Assembly: GCA_903892515.1 (NCBI GenBank) | Contig: CAITIS010000031.1 | Coordinates: 17,570-81,569, forward strand | DNA length: 64,000 bases | From: an uncultured Planctomycetota bacterium | Lineage (GTDB): Bacteria > Planctomycetota > Phycisphaerae > SM23-33 | Direction of reading: 5' to 3' | Shown here: in pieces, positions 26,834-34,819 of the stretch | How positions within the stretch are numbered: position 1 is the stretch's first letter | Layout of the letters: the number at the start of each line of letters is the position of its first letter | The notes under the pieces: model-generated | What the model was told of the DNA's origin: nothing | The model's input: only the letters and a program-made list of their open reading frames with translations | Database searches by the model: none | Program-made: the position numbers and the translations under genes

Positions 26834-27919
26834 TTACCGACGACGGCGAAGCAGGCCAAACCCGCCCAGAACCAGCAGTGACAGGGATGCCGGGTCGGGG
26901 ACCGGGTTCAGAAGGACGGCGTGCTTTTGCCCCTGGGCGTTAATGCCGTCGGCGACGATCTGCCCCAGATCATTGATGGCCAAGGCACCGCAAACGGTTA
27001 ACCCGCAATCCGCAGGCAAGAGTGTATTGAGGTCCATCATCACGCCGCCGCTGTACAGAAACGCGTGCTCCGGGGAGCCAGCCATTAATGACGTTCCCAC
27101 CACTTGGCCAGAAGCGTTGATGCCATAGGCATAACTGTCAGTCCCGCCGAGGGTGCCCAGATCCCGCATCACCCCTCCGCTGTAAAGGAATGCGTGCTGG
27201 CCCGTATCGCCGGTGATCTGCGAGTCGCCTACAATCTGGCCACTGTCGTTGATGGCCCACGCAGAACTGCCCGAGCCTCCCAGGGTGCCGATATCTTGTA
27301 TGCCGCCCCCACTGTATACGAAGGCATGAAAGGCCCCATTGACCGCTATCTCGGAAGCGCCTACCACCTGGCCACTGGCGTTGACGCCATGACCCCAGCT
27401 TGTCTGTCCTCCCAGCGTGCCCAAATCCTGCATGAAGCCGCTTCCCGCTGCCGGTCCAGGGGTATAGAGGAAAGCGTGGATATCGAACGTTAGGAAGGAG
27501 TAGCCAGTCACTTGGCCGCTGGCATTGATGTCATAGGCGATACTCAACATGCCTCCTAAGGTGCCGATATCGCGCATGACGCCACCGCCGTACAGGAAGG
27601 CATGGTAAGTCGTGTCGTTTCCCACCCCGGAGTAGCCCGCCACCTCTCCGCTGGCGTTAATGGCGTGGGCATAGCTATCGCCAACTCCGCCCAAGGTCTC
27701 CAAATCCTGCATGATGCCGCCGGAATAGAGGAAGCCATGCTCAACCGAATCGCCAGGCATCTTCGAATACCCCACTACCTGCCCCGCCGCGTTGATGTCT
27801 TTGGCGTGGCTGGAGGTGCCGCCCAATGTGCCTAAATCGGTGATCGCGTACTGCACGGCCATTGTGGGAACAGTAAGGAGCATTAGAACTGCCAGCGCAC
27901 AGCACATTCTGGTTTGCAT
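26834..27919 (-). CDS. Exported HAF-repeat protein with PEP-CTERM-type sorting tail
   Basis: This 361-residue protein has a signal peptide (MQTRMCCALAVLMLLTVPTM) and about seven tandem HAF repeats of roughly 45 residues. Each has the pattern DLGTLGG-x-SxAxxINxxGQVVGxS-xxxxxHAFLYSGGxM. The repeat is thought to form a beta-propeller-like surface domain. The C-terminus is the tripartite PEP-CTERM type: PDPASLS, a hydrophobic helix LLVLGGFGLL and RRRR, with PDP instead of PEP. Such tails are processed by exosortase, which is not encoded in this window. The protein is therefore probably anchored to or released from the envelope. Confidence 0.88.
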   Translation of the reverse strand: MQTRMCCALAVLMLLTVPTMAVQYAITDLGTLGGTSSHAKDINAAGQVVGYSKMPGDSVEHGFLYSGGIMQDLETLGGVGDSYAHAINASGEVAGYSGVGNDTTYHAFLYGGGVMRDIGTLGGMLSIAYDINASGQVTGYSFLTFDIHAFLYTPGPAAGSGFMQDLGTLGGQTSWGHGVNASGQVVGASEIAVNGAFHAFVYSGGGIQDIGTLGGSGSSAWAINDSGQIVGDSQITGDTGQHAFLYSGGVMRDLGTLGGTDSYAYGINASGQVVGTSLMAGSPEHAFLYSGGVMMDLNTLLPADCGLTVCGALAINDLGQIVADGINAQGQKHAVLLNPVPDPASLSLLVLGGFGLLRRRR

Positions 27920-28091
27920 GATGCCTCCGTCATCTTAATGAGCCTAGACACTGCTTCTGGGGAGAGAGCGCAAACCCCACGTGCAGATTAGTCTACTCCG
28001 TTTCCGGATTCTGTCAAGGGATACTCGACGCAACTTGCACAAAGCCCAGTAGGAACGGCATCAAACCGCGGGGGACGTGCTTTTCGTGTGG

Positions 28092-28119
28092 TTGTGGATG
28101 GTGCCCGAGTCGGTATAAT
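28092..28119 (+). promoter_or_regulatory. Probable promoter of ettA
   Basis: TTGTGG (28092-28097), a 16-base gap and the perfect TATAAT (28114-28119) lie 68 bases upstream of the ettA start. Support is base similarity only. The rest of the 268-base gap upstream shows no gene. Confidence 0.55.
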
Positions 28120-28187
28120 CCTCAAACCTCGACGGCCGTAGGAACCCCAGGCAAGACGAAACCCCGACGAAGGATTTAAGGAACAAG

Positions 28188-29855
28188 ATGCCCCCGCAAT
28201 TTGTCTTTGAGATGCATGACGTGTGCAAGAGCTACGACGAGAAGGTCGTGCTCCAGGACTTGAGCCTGAGTTTCTTCTACGGCGCCAAGATCGGCATCGT
28301 GGGCGAGAACGGCAGCGGCAAAAGCACCGTGCTGCGCATCATGGCCGGACTGGACAAGGACATCCACGGCGAGGCCCAACTGGCCAAGAACATGCGCGTC
28401 GGCTACGTCGCCCAGGAGCCCATTCTCGACCTGGACATCACCGTCAAGGCCACGCTGCTGCAAGCGCTGGCGCCCATCCAGAACCTGATCGACCGGTACA
28501 ACGCGGTCTCCGACGAGATGGGCGCAGCCGGGGCCGACATGGACAAGTTGCTGGAGGAAATGGGGCACCTGCAGGAGAAGATCGACGCCGTCAACGGCTG
28601 GGAACTCGACCGCATGATGGACATCGCTTCCGATGCCCTGGTGCTGCCGGATTACGACATGCTCATCCGCACGCTCTCCGGCGGCGAGCGGCGGCGAGTG
28701 GCCCTGTGCAAGGCGCTGCTGGAAAAGCCCGACCTGCTGCTGCTGGATGAGCCCACCAATCACCTGGACGCCGAGACGGTCGCCTGGCTGGAAATGGCCT
28801 TGCGCGAGTACGCCGGCACGGTCATCATCGTCACGCACGACCGGTACTTCCTGGACAACATCACCAAGTGGATCCTGGAACTCGAAAACGCCCGCGGCCT
28901 GCCCTTTGAGGGCAACTACTCCTCGTGGCTGGCGCAGAAGGCCGAGTCGCTGCGCATGAACGAGAAGAAGGAGTCGCAGCGGCAGAAGGTGCTGGCCCGC
29001 GAGTTAGACTGGATCAACACCTCGGCCTCGGGGCGGCGGAAGAAGAGCCAGGCCCGCATCAGCGCCTTTGACCAGATCGCCAACCAGGCCACGGCCGAAG
29101 AGAACGGCGATGCGATCATTCAGATCGCCCCGGGCCCGCGGCTGGGCGACAAGGTGCTGGCCGTGCGCGGGGTGGACAAGGCGTATGGCCCCAACACGCT
29201 GCTGAAGGGCTGCGACTTCGATTTGCCGCGCGGCGGCATCGTGGGCGTAATTGGCCCCAACGGCGTGGGCAAGACCACGCTGTTCCGCATGATCGTGGGC
29301 GCTGAGAAGCCCGACGCCGGGAAGGTCGAGCTGGGCCAGAGCGTCGTCGTCAGCTACGTCGATCAGCACCGCGACGCGCTGGATGACACGCGGACGGTCT
29401 TTGAGGAAATCACCGAAGGCAAGAGCAGCATCGAGCTGGGCAAGTCGGCCATCAATAGCCGGGCGTACGTGTCGCGATTCAACTTCCGCGGCAGCCAGCA
29501 GCAAAAGAAGGTGGGCGAGCTTTCCGGCGGCGAGCGCAACCGCGTTCACCTGGCCAAGCTGCTGCGTCGCGGCGGCAACCTGCTGCTGCTGGACGAGCCG
29601 ACCAACGACCTGGACGTGAACACCATGCGCGTGCTGGAGCAGGCGATGCTGGACTTCCCTGGCTGTGCCATGGTCATCAGCCACGACCGGTTCTTCTTAG
29701 ACCGAATCTGCACGCACCTGCTGATCTTTGAAGGCGACGGCAAGACGAGCTGGTTCGTCGGCAACTTCGCCGACTACGAAGAGAAGATGCTCTCAGTCGA
29801 CCCCGACCACCTGGCCCACCGCCGCAGCCAATACAAGCGCCTGACGCTGAAGTAA
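28188..29855 (+). CDS. ettA: EttA-type ABC-F translation factor
   Basis: This 555-residue protein is an ABC-F ATPase that binds the ribosomal E site and gates early elongation according to ATP level; it has exactly the length of E. coli EttA. Two nucleotide-binding domains are present, with P-loops GENGSGKST (39-47) and GPNGVGKTT, signatures LSGGERRRVALC and LSGGERNRVHLA, and Walker B LLLLDEPTNHLD and LLLLDEPTNDLD. The arm insert lies near 95-140. The inter-domain linker (about 240-310) is basic and helical. It contains the family feature EGNYSSWL just before. No membrane segment is present, as expected for a soluble factor. Confidence 0.95.
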   Translation: MPPQFVFEMHDVCKSYDEKVVLQDLSLSFFYGAKIGIVGENGSGKSTVLRIMAGLDKDIHGEAQLAKNMRVGYVAQEPILDLDITVKATLLQALAPIQNLIDRYNAVSDEMGAAGADMDKLLEEMGHLQEKIDAVNGWELDRMMDIASDALVLPDYDMLIRTLSGGERRRVALCKALLEKPDLLLLDEPTNHLDAETVAWLEMALREYAGTVIIVTHDRYFLDNITKWILELENARGLPFEGNYSSWLAQKAESLRMNEKKESQRQKVLARELDWINTSASGRRKKSQARISAFDQIANQATAEENGDAIIQIAPGPRLGDKVLAVRGVDKAYGPNTLLKGCDFDLPRGGIVGVIGPNGVGKTTLFRMIVGAEKPDAGKVELGQSVVVSYVDQHRDALDDTRTVFEEITEGKSSIELGKSAINSRAYVSRFNFRGSQQQKKVGELSGGERNRVHLAKLLRRGGNLLLLDEPTNDLDVNTMRVLEQAMLDFPGCAMVISHDRFFLDRICTHLLIFEGDGKTSWFVGNFADYEEKMLSVDPDHLAHRRSQYKRLTLK

Positions 29856-29861
29856 GGCAGG

Positions 29862-30248
29862 GCGTAGGGTGTAGGGTGTAGGGCGTGCGTGGCACAGGCC
29901 GCCATGTGGGTGCCATAGGCTGACACGGCTTCGCGGCTTCTTGCGAAGCCGGGGCTGCCTATGCCCGACGTCCCACATAGGTAGAGCCGCCAGAAAACGC
30001 GGCTCAACCTATGGCACCCAGGCAGGGCGTGCAGGACGTAGGGCGTGCAACTTATTGCACGCGGCCTCGCGGCCGGGCAGGGTGCCGCGGTTTGCGAGCC
30101 AAGCGAGCAACCACGACTGCGCTACCACCAGCCGCTGGGTGCCATAGGCTGACACGGCTTCGCGGCCTCTTGCGAAGCCGGGGCTGCCTATGCCCGACGT
30201 CCCGCATAGGTAGAGCCGCCAGAAGCCGCGGCTCAACCTATGGCACCC
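29862..30248. repeat. Two near-identical 112-bp GGGTGCCA elements with GTAG palindrome between
   Basis: A short GTAGGGY heptamer array (29866-29885) leads into two elements of equal length, 29908-30019 and 30137-30248. Each starts GGGTGCCATAGGCTGACACG and ends CTCAACCTATGGCACCC, with stems CGGCTTCGCG/CGAAGCCG inside. Between them, GTAG at 30038-30041 heads a GCGTGCAAC/GTTGCACGC palindrome. The second element runs into the 3' end of the GH51 gene. Confidence 0.92.
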
Positions 30249-32284
30249 AGGCAGGGCACGTCCAGATGCGTCACCGTCAGCGGGTCCAGAATCAGCGCCA
30301 ATGTGCCGCCGGTTGCCCGACTGACCGACCGCTCTTCCGTAAACCGTACGCACGGCTCAGCCGATACCGGCACAAGCTGCGTCAGCGTCACCAACTCAGG
30401 ACTGTAGGGCGTGCAACTTGTTGCACGCGGGCTCGTGGACGCGCCGTCCCCTGGCTGCGGCCTGCACGCCCGCAAGTCCAGCACCACCTTTCGCGCCTGC
30501 TGGGGCTCGCGATTGATCAGCGTCACGTGCACGGCCTTGCCGCCAGGAGCCAGCGTGGCCAACGCATCGATGTCGCTGCCGGCGGCGAAGGGCAGCTCGA
30601 TCAGCCTGCCGCCGTGGTGAACCTTCAGCATGGCCATGACCTGGCCCACCGGGGTCAACTCGCACTGGTCCTTGTTCGGCCCAGCGTCGGTGACGATGGC
30701 CCCTTCGTTGACGGGTTGGAAGTACGCGCCGATGCTCAGGTCCAGCGCCTGCGCATTGCGGAAGAGCATGTGCAGCGTGCCGGCGGCGTAGATGCCGTCC
30801 ACGATCGTCGGCCGGCGGTCCCAGGCGTACCACACGTTCCATTCGTCGTAGGCGATGCCGATGCGGCGATTCCTGGGCTTGCGCTGGTCGAGCGACTGCC
30901 GCAGTTCCGCCAGCCGGCGATAGTCCGTGTCGGGCATGTGCGTGAGCTGGCGGAAACCGTCAGGGGCCTTGGGCCCGAGAAAGTCCTGCGTCTCTGGCCG
31001 GGCGTACCAGTGAAACGACACGTGCTCGTAATCGCGGTACGACGAGGACGGGATCTTCGGCACCCAGCCGGAAAACCACGTGCCCGCCGCCACCAGTTCG
31101 ACGCTCGGATCGACCTTGCGCATGACCTTGGCATACTCGTGCGCCAGCCGGCAGTACTCGTCAGGCTCATTGGGCGGGGGCATGTGGCCATAGCCGACCT
31201 CGTTGCCGATGGACCAGTACTTCACGCCGTACGGCTGGCGGTTTCCGCGGCGGGCGCGCAGCTTGCCCCAGCGCGTCGAGGGCGCGCCGTTGCAGTACTC
31301 GACGAAGTCAGCGGCGTCCTGGGCCGTCTCACGATTGATATTCACGGTGATGAACGGCTCGGCGCCAAGCTGGCGGCACAGCGCGATGTATTCGTCAACG
31401 CCGATTTCATGAGTGTCGTAGCCGCCCGTCAGCCATAGCGTGTCGTCCATGTATGCTTTGAGCGGCGCCCGCTGATGCACCGGCAGCAGGCCCTCCTTCC
31501 AGCGATAGTCGCCGGAAAAGTTTCCTCCCGGCCAGCGCAGGATCGGCGCGGAAATCTCGCGGAGCTTGTCGATCACGTCCTGGCGCAGGCCGTGGAAGGT
31601 GTTGGCCGGCAGAAGCGAAACCGCGCCGACGTGCAGCGTGCCGGGCGGCGGGAAGGTGATGCTCAGTGCGGCATTGTCATCGTTGGCCGGGCAGCGGAAG
31701 GAGAACTCCAGCTCTCGCCACTGGCCGCTCTTGACGGCAAAGACGTGGCGGCCATGTGTCCGGCGTCCGTTGCCGCTGGCGATGGTCACGGTCACGCGCA
31801 TGGCCCGATCGGCCCGCACCGCCACGAAGCAGCGATACATCAGGCCGCGCCGCAGCCTCAGGCCGCCCTGGGTGATGCCGCACGGTTCAGCATTCTTGCC
31901 CGCACTGCCCGGACCGGCCTGGATCGCCTGATATTGAACCGAGTAGTCGGACTTGAACCGGCTGTAGAGGTCGATGCCTTCATGCCGAACGTAGGCGTCG
32001 GCGCCGGAGAGCAGGCGATACTGGCAAGCCTCGTGCCCCACGCCCTGCCACGGCAGCGCTACGCCTTGCGGGCCCGGCTGAAACGTGAACTTGCGATTGC
32101 GCAGCATCTCGGCCGATAGCCCGCCGTGGATGCACCGCCGCGTGTGCTCAAGGTTGTGCCCAGCCAGCAAAGCCGATACCACCTCGCCGGCCGACGATGC
32201 ATCAATTGAAAGGGTGGTCACGCCGTCGCGACCTCGCCTGCGCATAGAACTGCCCGCTTTGCCCGCCCGCTTGACACTCGCCAT
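30233..32284 (-). CDS. GH51-type alpha-L-arabinofuranosidase
   Basis: This 683-residue retaining glycosidase is likely to release terminal alpha-L-arabinofuranose from plant hemicellulose or oligosaccharides. The ATG at 32284 has GGAGA upstream; no signal peptide, so it is probably cytoplasmic. The catalytic acid/base is Glu362 in SIGNEVGYG and the nucleophile Glu481 in YDEWNVWY, both with classic surrounding motifs. ILRWPGGNFSGDYRWKEGL opens the barrel domain. The C-terminal beta domain has two repeat intrusions: residues 619-628 (PRATSCTPYS) are a translated GTAG palindrome, and the last residues CLGAIG plus stop belong to a GGGTGCCA element. Confidence 0.9.
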   Translation of the reverse strand: MASVKRAGKAGSSMRRRGRDGVTTLSIDASSAGEVVSALLAGHNLEHTRRCIHGGLSAEMLRNRKFTFQPGPQGVALPWQGVGHEACQYRLLSGADAYVRHEGIDLYSRFKSDYSVQYQAIQAGPGSAGKNAEPCGITQGGLRLRRGLMYRCFVAVRADRAMRVTVTIASGNGRRTHGRHVFAVKSGQWRELEFSFRCPANDDNAALSITFPPPGTLHVGAVSLLPANTFHGLRQDVIDKLREISAPILRWPGGNFSGDYRWKEGLLPVHQRAPLKAYMDDTLWLTGGYDTHEIGVDEYIALCRQLGAEPFITVNINRETAQDAADFVEYCNGAPSTRWGKLRARRGNRQPYGVKYWSIGNEVGYGHMPPPNEPDEYCRLAHEYAKVMRKVDPSVELVAAGTWFSGWVPKIPSSSYRDYEHVSFHWYARPETQDFLGPKAPDGFRQLTHMPDTDYRRLAELRQSLDQRKPRNRRIGIAYDEWNVWYAWDRRPTIVDGIYAAGTLHMLFRNAQALDLSIGAYFQPVNEGAIVTDAGPNKDQCELTPVGQVMAMLKVHHGGRLIELPFAAGSDIDALATLAPGGKAVHVTLINREPQQARKVVLDLRACRPQPGDGASTSPRATSCTPYSPELVTLTQLVPVSAEPCVRFTEERSVSRATGGTLALILDPLTVTHLDVPCLGAIG
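30404..30428. repeat. GTAG palindrome inside the GH51 coding region
   Basis: GTAG at 30404-30407 is followed by GGCGTGCAAC-TT-GTTGCACGC, a perfect palindrome. The same unit lies between genes at 30038, 45490, 51406 and 51540. It is read in frame by the GH51 gene in the C-terminal domain. Confidence 0.9.
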
Positions 32285-32409
32285 GTTTGCTCTCCGCCTG
32301 AACTTACCTGTCAGCGATCAACGTATGTGTGATCGAATCAGCCACATTCTCAACTGCCCGCCGGCGGACGGCAACAGATTCTCCGACGGCATCGGGCGCC
32401 TCGTCACGC

Positions 32410-32676
32410 GGGTGCCATAGGTTGAGCCGCGGCTTCTGGCGGCTCTACCTATGCGGAACGCACCCGGCCAAAAGACGGCGGGCAGTGCCCGCCCTACCTG
32501 CTGCCTGTGCGGGACGTCCAGCATAGGCAGCCCCGGCTTCGCGAGACGACGCGAAGCCGTGTCAGCCTATGGCACCCATCGACGGCCGTTGCCACGCCCC
32601 CTACGACCTATGACCTATGACCTACGACCTACGACCTTTCCCTCCGCCCTATGCCCTACGCCCTCCGCCCTCGCTT
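32410..32676. repeat. Inverted 168-bp GGGTGCCA element plus heptamer array
   Basis: The element at 32410-32577 is the 29908/30137 element in reverse orientation. It has an extra internal block (about 32452-32508) containing the palindrome GGCGGGCAGTGCCCGCC and CTAC. It is followed at 32598-32640 by CCTAYGA heptamers and at 32641-32676 by CCTAYGC-type heptamers. This fills most of the gap between the GH51 and oxidoreductase genes. Confidence 0.88.
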
Positions 32677-32746
32677 CCGTTGTTAAGTTGATTCTTGCCG
32701 CGCCAGGCGGTATCTCTTGGCAAGTCACTCTTGGAAAGGATCAGAC

Positions 32747-33625
32747 ATGATTCGCATCGGCATCGTCGGCGCTGAAAACACCCACAGCTATTCCGTGGCC
32801 GCCACCTTAAACATCAACAAGGCCGTGCCCGGGGCCGCCGTCGTGGCCATCTGGGGCGAGACGGACGAATTCGCCAAGACGGCCGCAAAGAAGGGGCAAA
32901 TCCCGCTGATCGTAAAAAAGCCCACCGACATGATCGGCCAGGTCGACGCCATCATGGTCGATCACCGCCATGCCAAGCTGCACCTGCCCGCGGCTGAGGC
33001 GTTCCTGGAGAAGAAACTGCCGCTCTTTATCGACAAGCCCTTCTCGTATCGGCTGGCCGAAGGCAAGGCCTTCCTGGCCAAGGCCCGCAAGCTGGGCGTG
33101 CCGGTGACGAGTTTCAGCGCCATCCCGCACCAGCAGAGTTTCGCCACCATGATGCAGAAGGTCCGCAAGGCCGGCGAGGTGCGGGCGGTCTCTTCCATCG
33201 GCCCAGCCGATATCAAGAGCCCCTGGGGCGGCATCTTCTTCTATGGCGTGCACCAGGTGGACATGCTGATCGAGGCCTTTGGGCCGGAAATCGTGGCCGT
33301 CAGCGTCGCCAAGAAGAAGGTCGGCGAGAAGTTCTCCGCCATCGCTGCGCTCTTCTGGGCCAGCGGCCTGATGGCGACAATGCAGTGTTTGAACGGCGCC
33401 CAGACGGGTTTCCAACTGGCCGTCAGCACCGACGGCGGCATCCTGAGCGACAAACTCGCCTTTGACGCCGATCCGTACCTGATGGGCACGCGCTGCTTCG
33501 TGAAGATGTTCAAGACCGGCAAGGAGCCCTTCACGCACAGCCGAATCCTGTCCCCGATCGCCGTGCTGGAAGCAATGGAAAAGGCCGTCACCAGCGGCAA
33601 ACTGGAAAAGGTGGCCAAGACGTAG
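32747..33625 (+). CDS. Gfo/Idh/MocA-family oxidoreductase
   Basis: This 292-residue NAD(P)-dependent dehydrogenase-like protein starts at MIRIGIVGAENTHS, following AAAGGA. The Rossmann motif is GIVGAENTHS rather than the usual GxGxxG, so the cofactor site is altered. DAIMVDHRHAKLHLPAAEAF and the conserved FIDKPFSY (the family's EKP signature with Asp for Glu) follow, then FFYGVHQVDMLIEAFG at the substrate-domain entry. It probably acts on a sugar or sugar acid. It is short for the family (usual length about 350). Downstream lie octamer repeats. Confidence 0.85.
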   Translation: MIRIGIVGAENTHSYSVAATLNINKAVPGAAVVAIWGETDEFAKTAAKKGQIPLIVKKPTDMIGQVDAIMVDHRHAKLHLPAAEAFLEKKLPLFIDKPFSYRLAEGKAFLAKARKLGVPVTSFSAIPHQQSFATMMQKVRKAGEVRAVSSIGPADIKSPWGGIFFYGVHQVDMLIEAFGPEIVAVSVAKKKVGEKFSAIAALFWASGLMATMQCLNGAQTGFQLAVSTDGGILSDKLAFDADPYLMGTRCFVKMFKTGKEPFTHSRILSPIAVLEAMEKAVTSGKLEKVAKT

Positions 33626-33825
33626 TTCGTTGATTCGTGAATTCGTGAATTCGTTAATTCGTGGACTCGTGGACTCGTGAATCCGTGAACTCTGAATGCG
33701 TAAGCTCGTGGGTGCCGTGGCCACGGAGTCCAGTGGCCACGTTCCCGAGTCAACGATTCACCAGTCCCGGATCCACTGGCTGGATCGGATTCACGGATTC
33801 ACGAGTCCACGAATTCACGGCCGCT
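33626..33825. repeat. ATTCGTGA octamer arrays in facing orientation
   Basis: Degenerate YTCGTGRA octamers run at 33628-33690. A GTGGCCAC pair follows (33721-33745, GGCCACGGAGTCCAGTGGCC). The complementary octamers (TTCACGAR) lie at 33748-33822. The whole block can fold into a long imperfect hairpin between the oxidoreductase and exporter genes. Confidence 0.8.
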
Positions 33826-33884
33826 CCTACGGCGGTTTTGCCGCGCGGTCCTATTCTCCTTAGTTAGAAAGTTAGTGTTGCTGA

Positions 33885-34718
33885 ATGCTGAGCTTGTGTT
33901 TTTCGATATCCGATTGGTGGCTCTTGCCGGTGGGCGTGATCATCGGGACGTACGGTACGTTGATCGGCGCCGGCGGCGGCTTTTTGCTCATGCCGCTGCT
34001 GATTCTGGCCTGTCCCACCGAAAGCCCTGCGGTCATGACGGCCATTTCGCTGGCGATGATCTGCGCCAACGCCACCTCGGGCACGTACGCCTACGCCCGC
34101 CAAAAGCGGGTCGACTTTGGCTTGGGCATCTGCTACGCCCTGGCCAGTATCCCCGGGGCATTCCTGGGCGAGGCCATGGTCAAGCACATCCCGCGCAAGG
34201 AATTCAACCTCTGCTTCGGCGCGGTGCTGTTCCTGGCCGCCACGTACCTGCTGCTCAATCCCAGGCGCAAAGGCGCTACCGACGCCCACGATGAAGAGGC
34301 CGTGCGCAATTTCATCCAGCACGGCGTCAGGCCGTATTCCTTCCGGCGGGCGTTCTGGATCGGCGTGCCGGTGAGCCTGGCCGTGGGCGTGCTCTCGAGC
34401 CTGCTGGGCATCGGCGGCGGCATCATTCACGTGCCGCTGCTCTCGAACGTGCTGCACTTTCCCGTGCACATGGCCACGGCCACGTCGCACTTCGTGCTGG
34501 TCTTCACCACGGCGGCGGGCACGGTGGCCCACGCCCTGGACGGCACGCTCTGGCCGGGGCTGGACAAGGCCATCTGGCTGAGCGTGGGCGTGATCCCCGG
34601 CGCCCAGATCGGGGCCAAGCTCTCCAAGCGGCTCAAGGGCGCCTGGATCATCCGCGGGCTGGCGATGGCACTGGCCGTGGTGGGTGTGCGCATCGTGCTG
34701 CTGGCACTGTACCGGTAG
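33885..34718 (+). CDS. TauE/SafE-family membrane exporter
   Basis: This 277-residue integral membrane protein has about eight segments. The family hallmark is the repeated half: GTYGTLIGAGGGFLLMPLLI near the N-terminus and SSLLGIGGGIIHVPLLSNVL in the second half. Members export sulfite, sulfonates or related organic anions. A basic cytoplasmic loop (NPRRKGATDAHDEEAVRNFI) separates the halves. The start at 33885 has no strong ribosome site. The substrate cannot be told from context. Confidence 0.88.
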   Translation: MLSLCFSISDWWLLPVGVIIGTYGTLIGAGGGFLLMPLLILACPTESPAVMTAISLAMICANATSGTYAYARQKRVDFGLGICYALASIPGAFLGEAMVKHIPRKEFNLCFGAVLFLAATYLLLNPRRKGATDAHDEEAVRNFIQHGVRPYSFRRAFWIGVPVSLAVGVLSSLLGIGGGIIHVPLLSNVLHFPVHMATATSHFVLVFTTAAGTVAHALDGTLWPGLDKAIWLSVGVIPGAQIGAKLSKRLKGAWIIRGLAMALAVVGVRIVLLALYR

Positions 34719-34819
34719 AGACGGACCGGGATCAGGAGGCCGGAATCGGGAATCGGGGAATGCAGCAGGGATGCATGGGATTCAAGGGATAGTTGCGGAT
34801 TGATGCAGGGTGGATGCGG

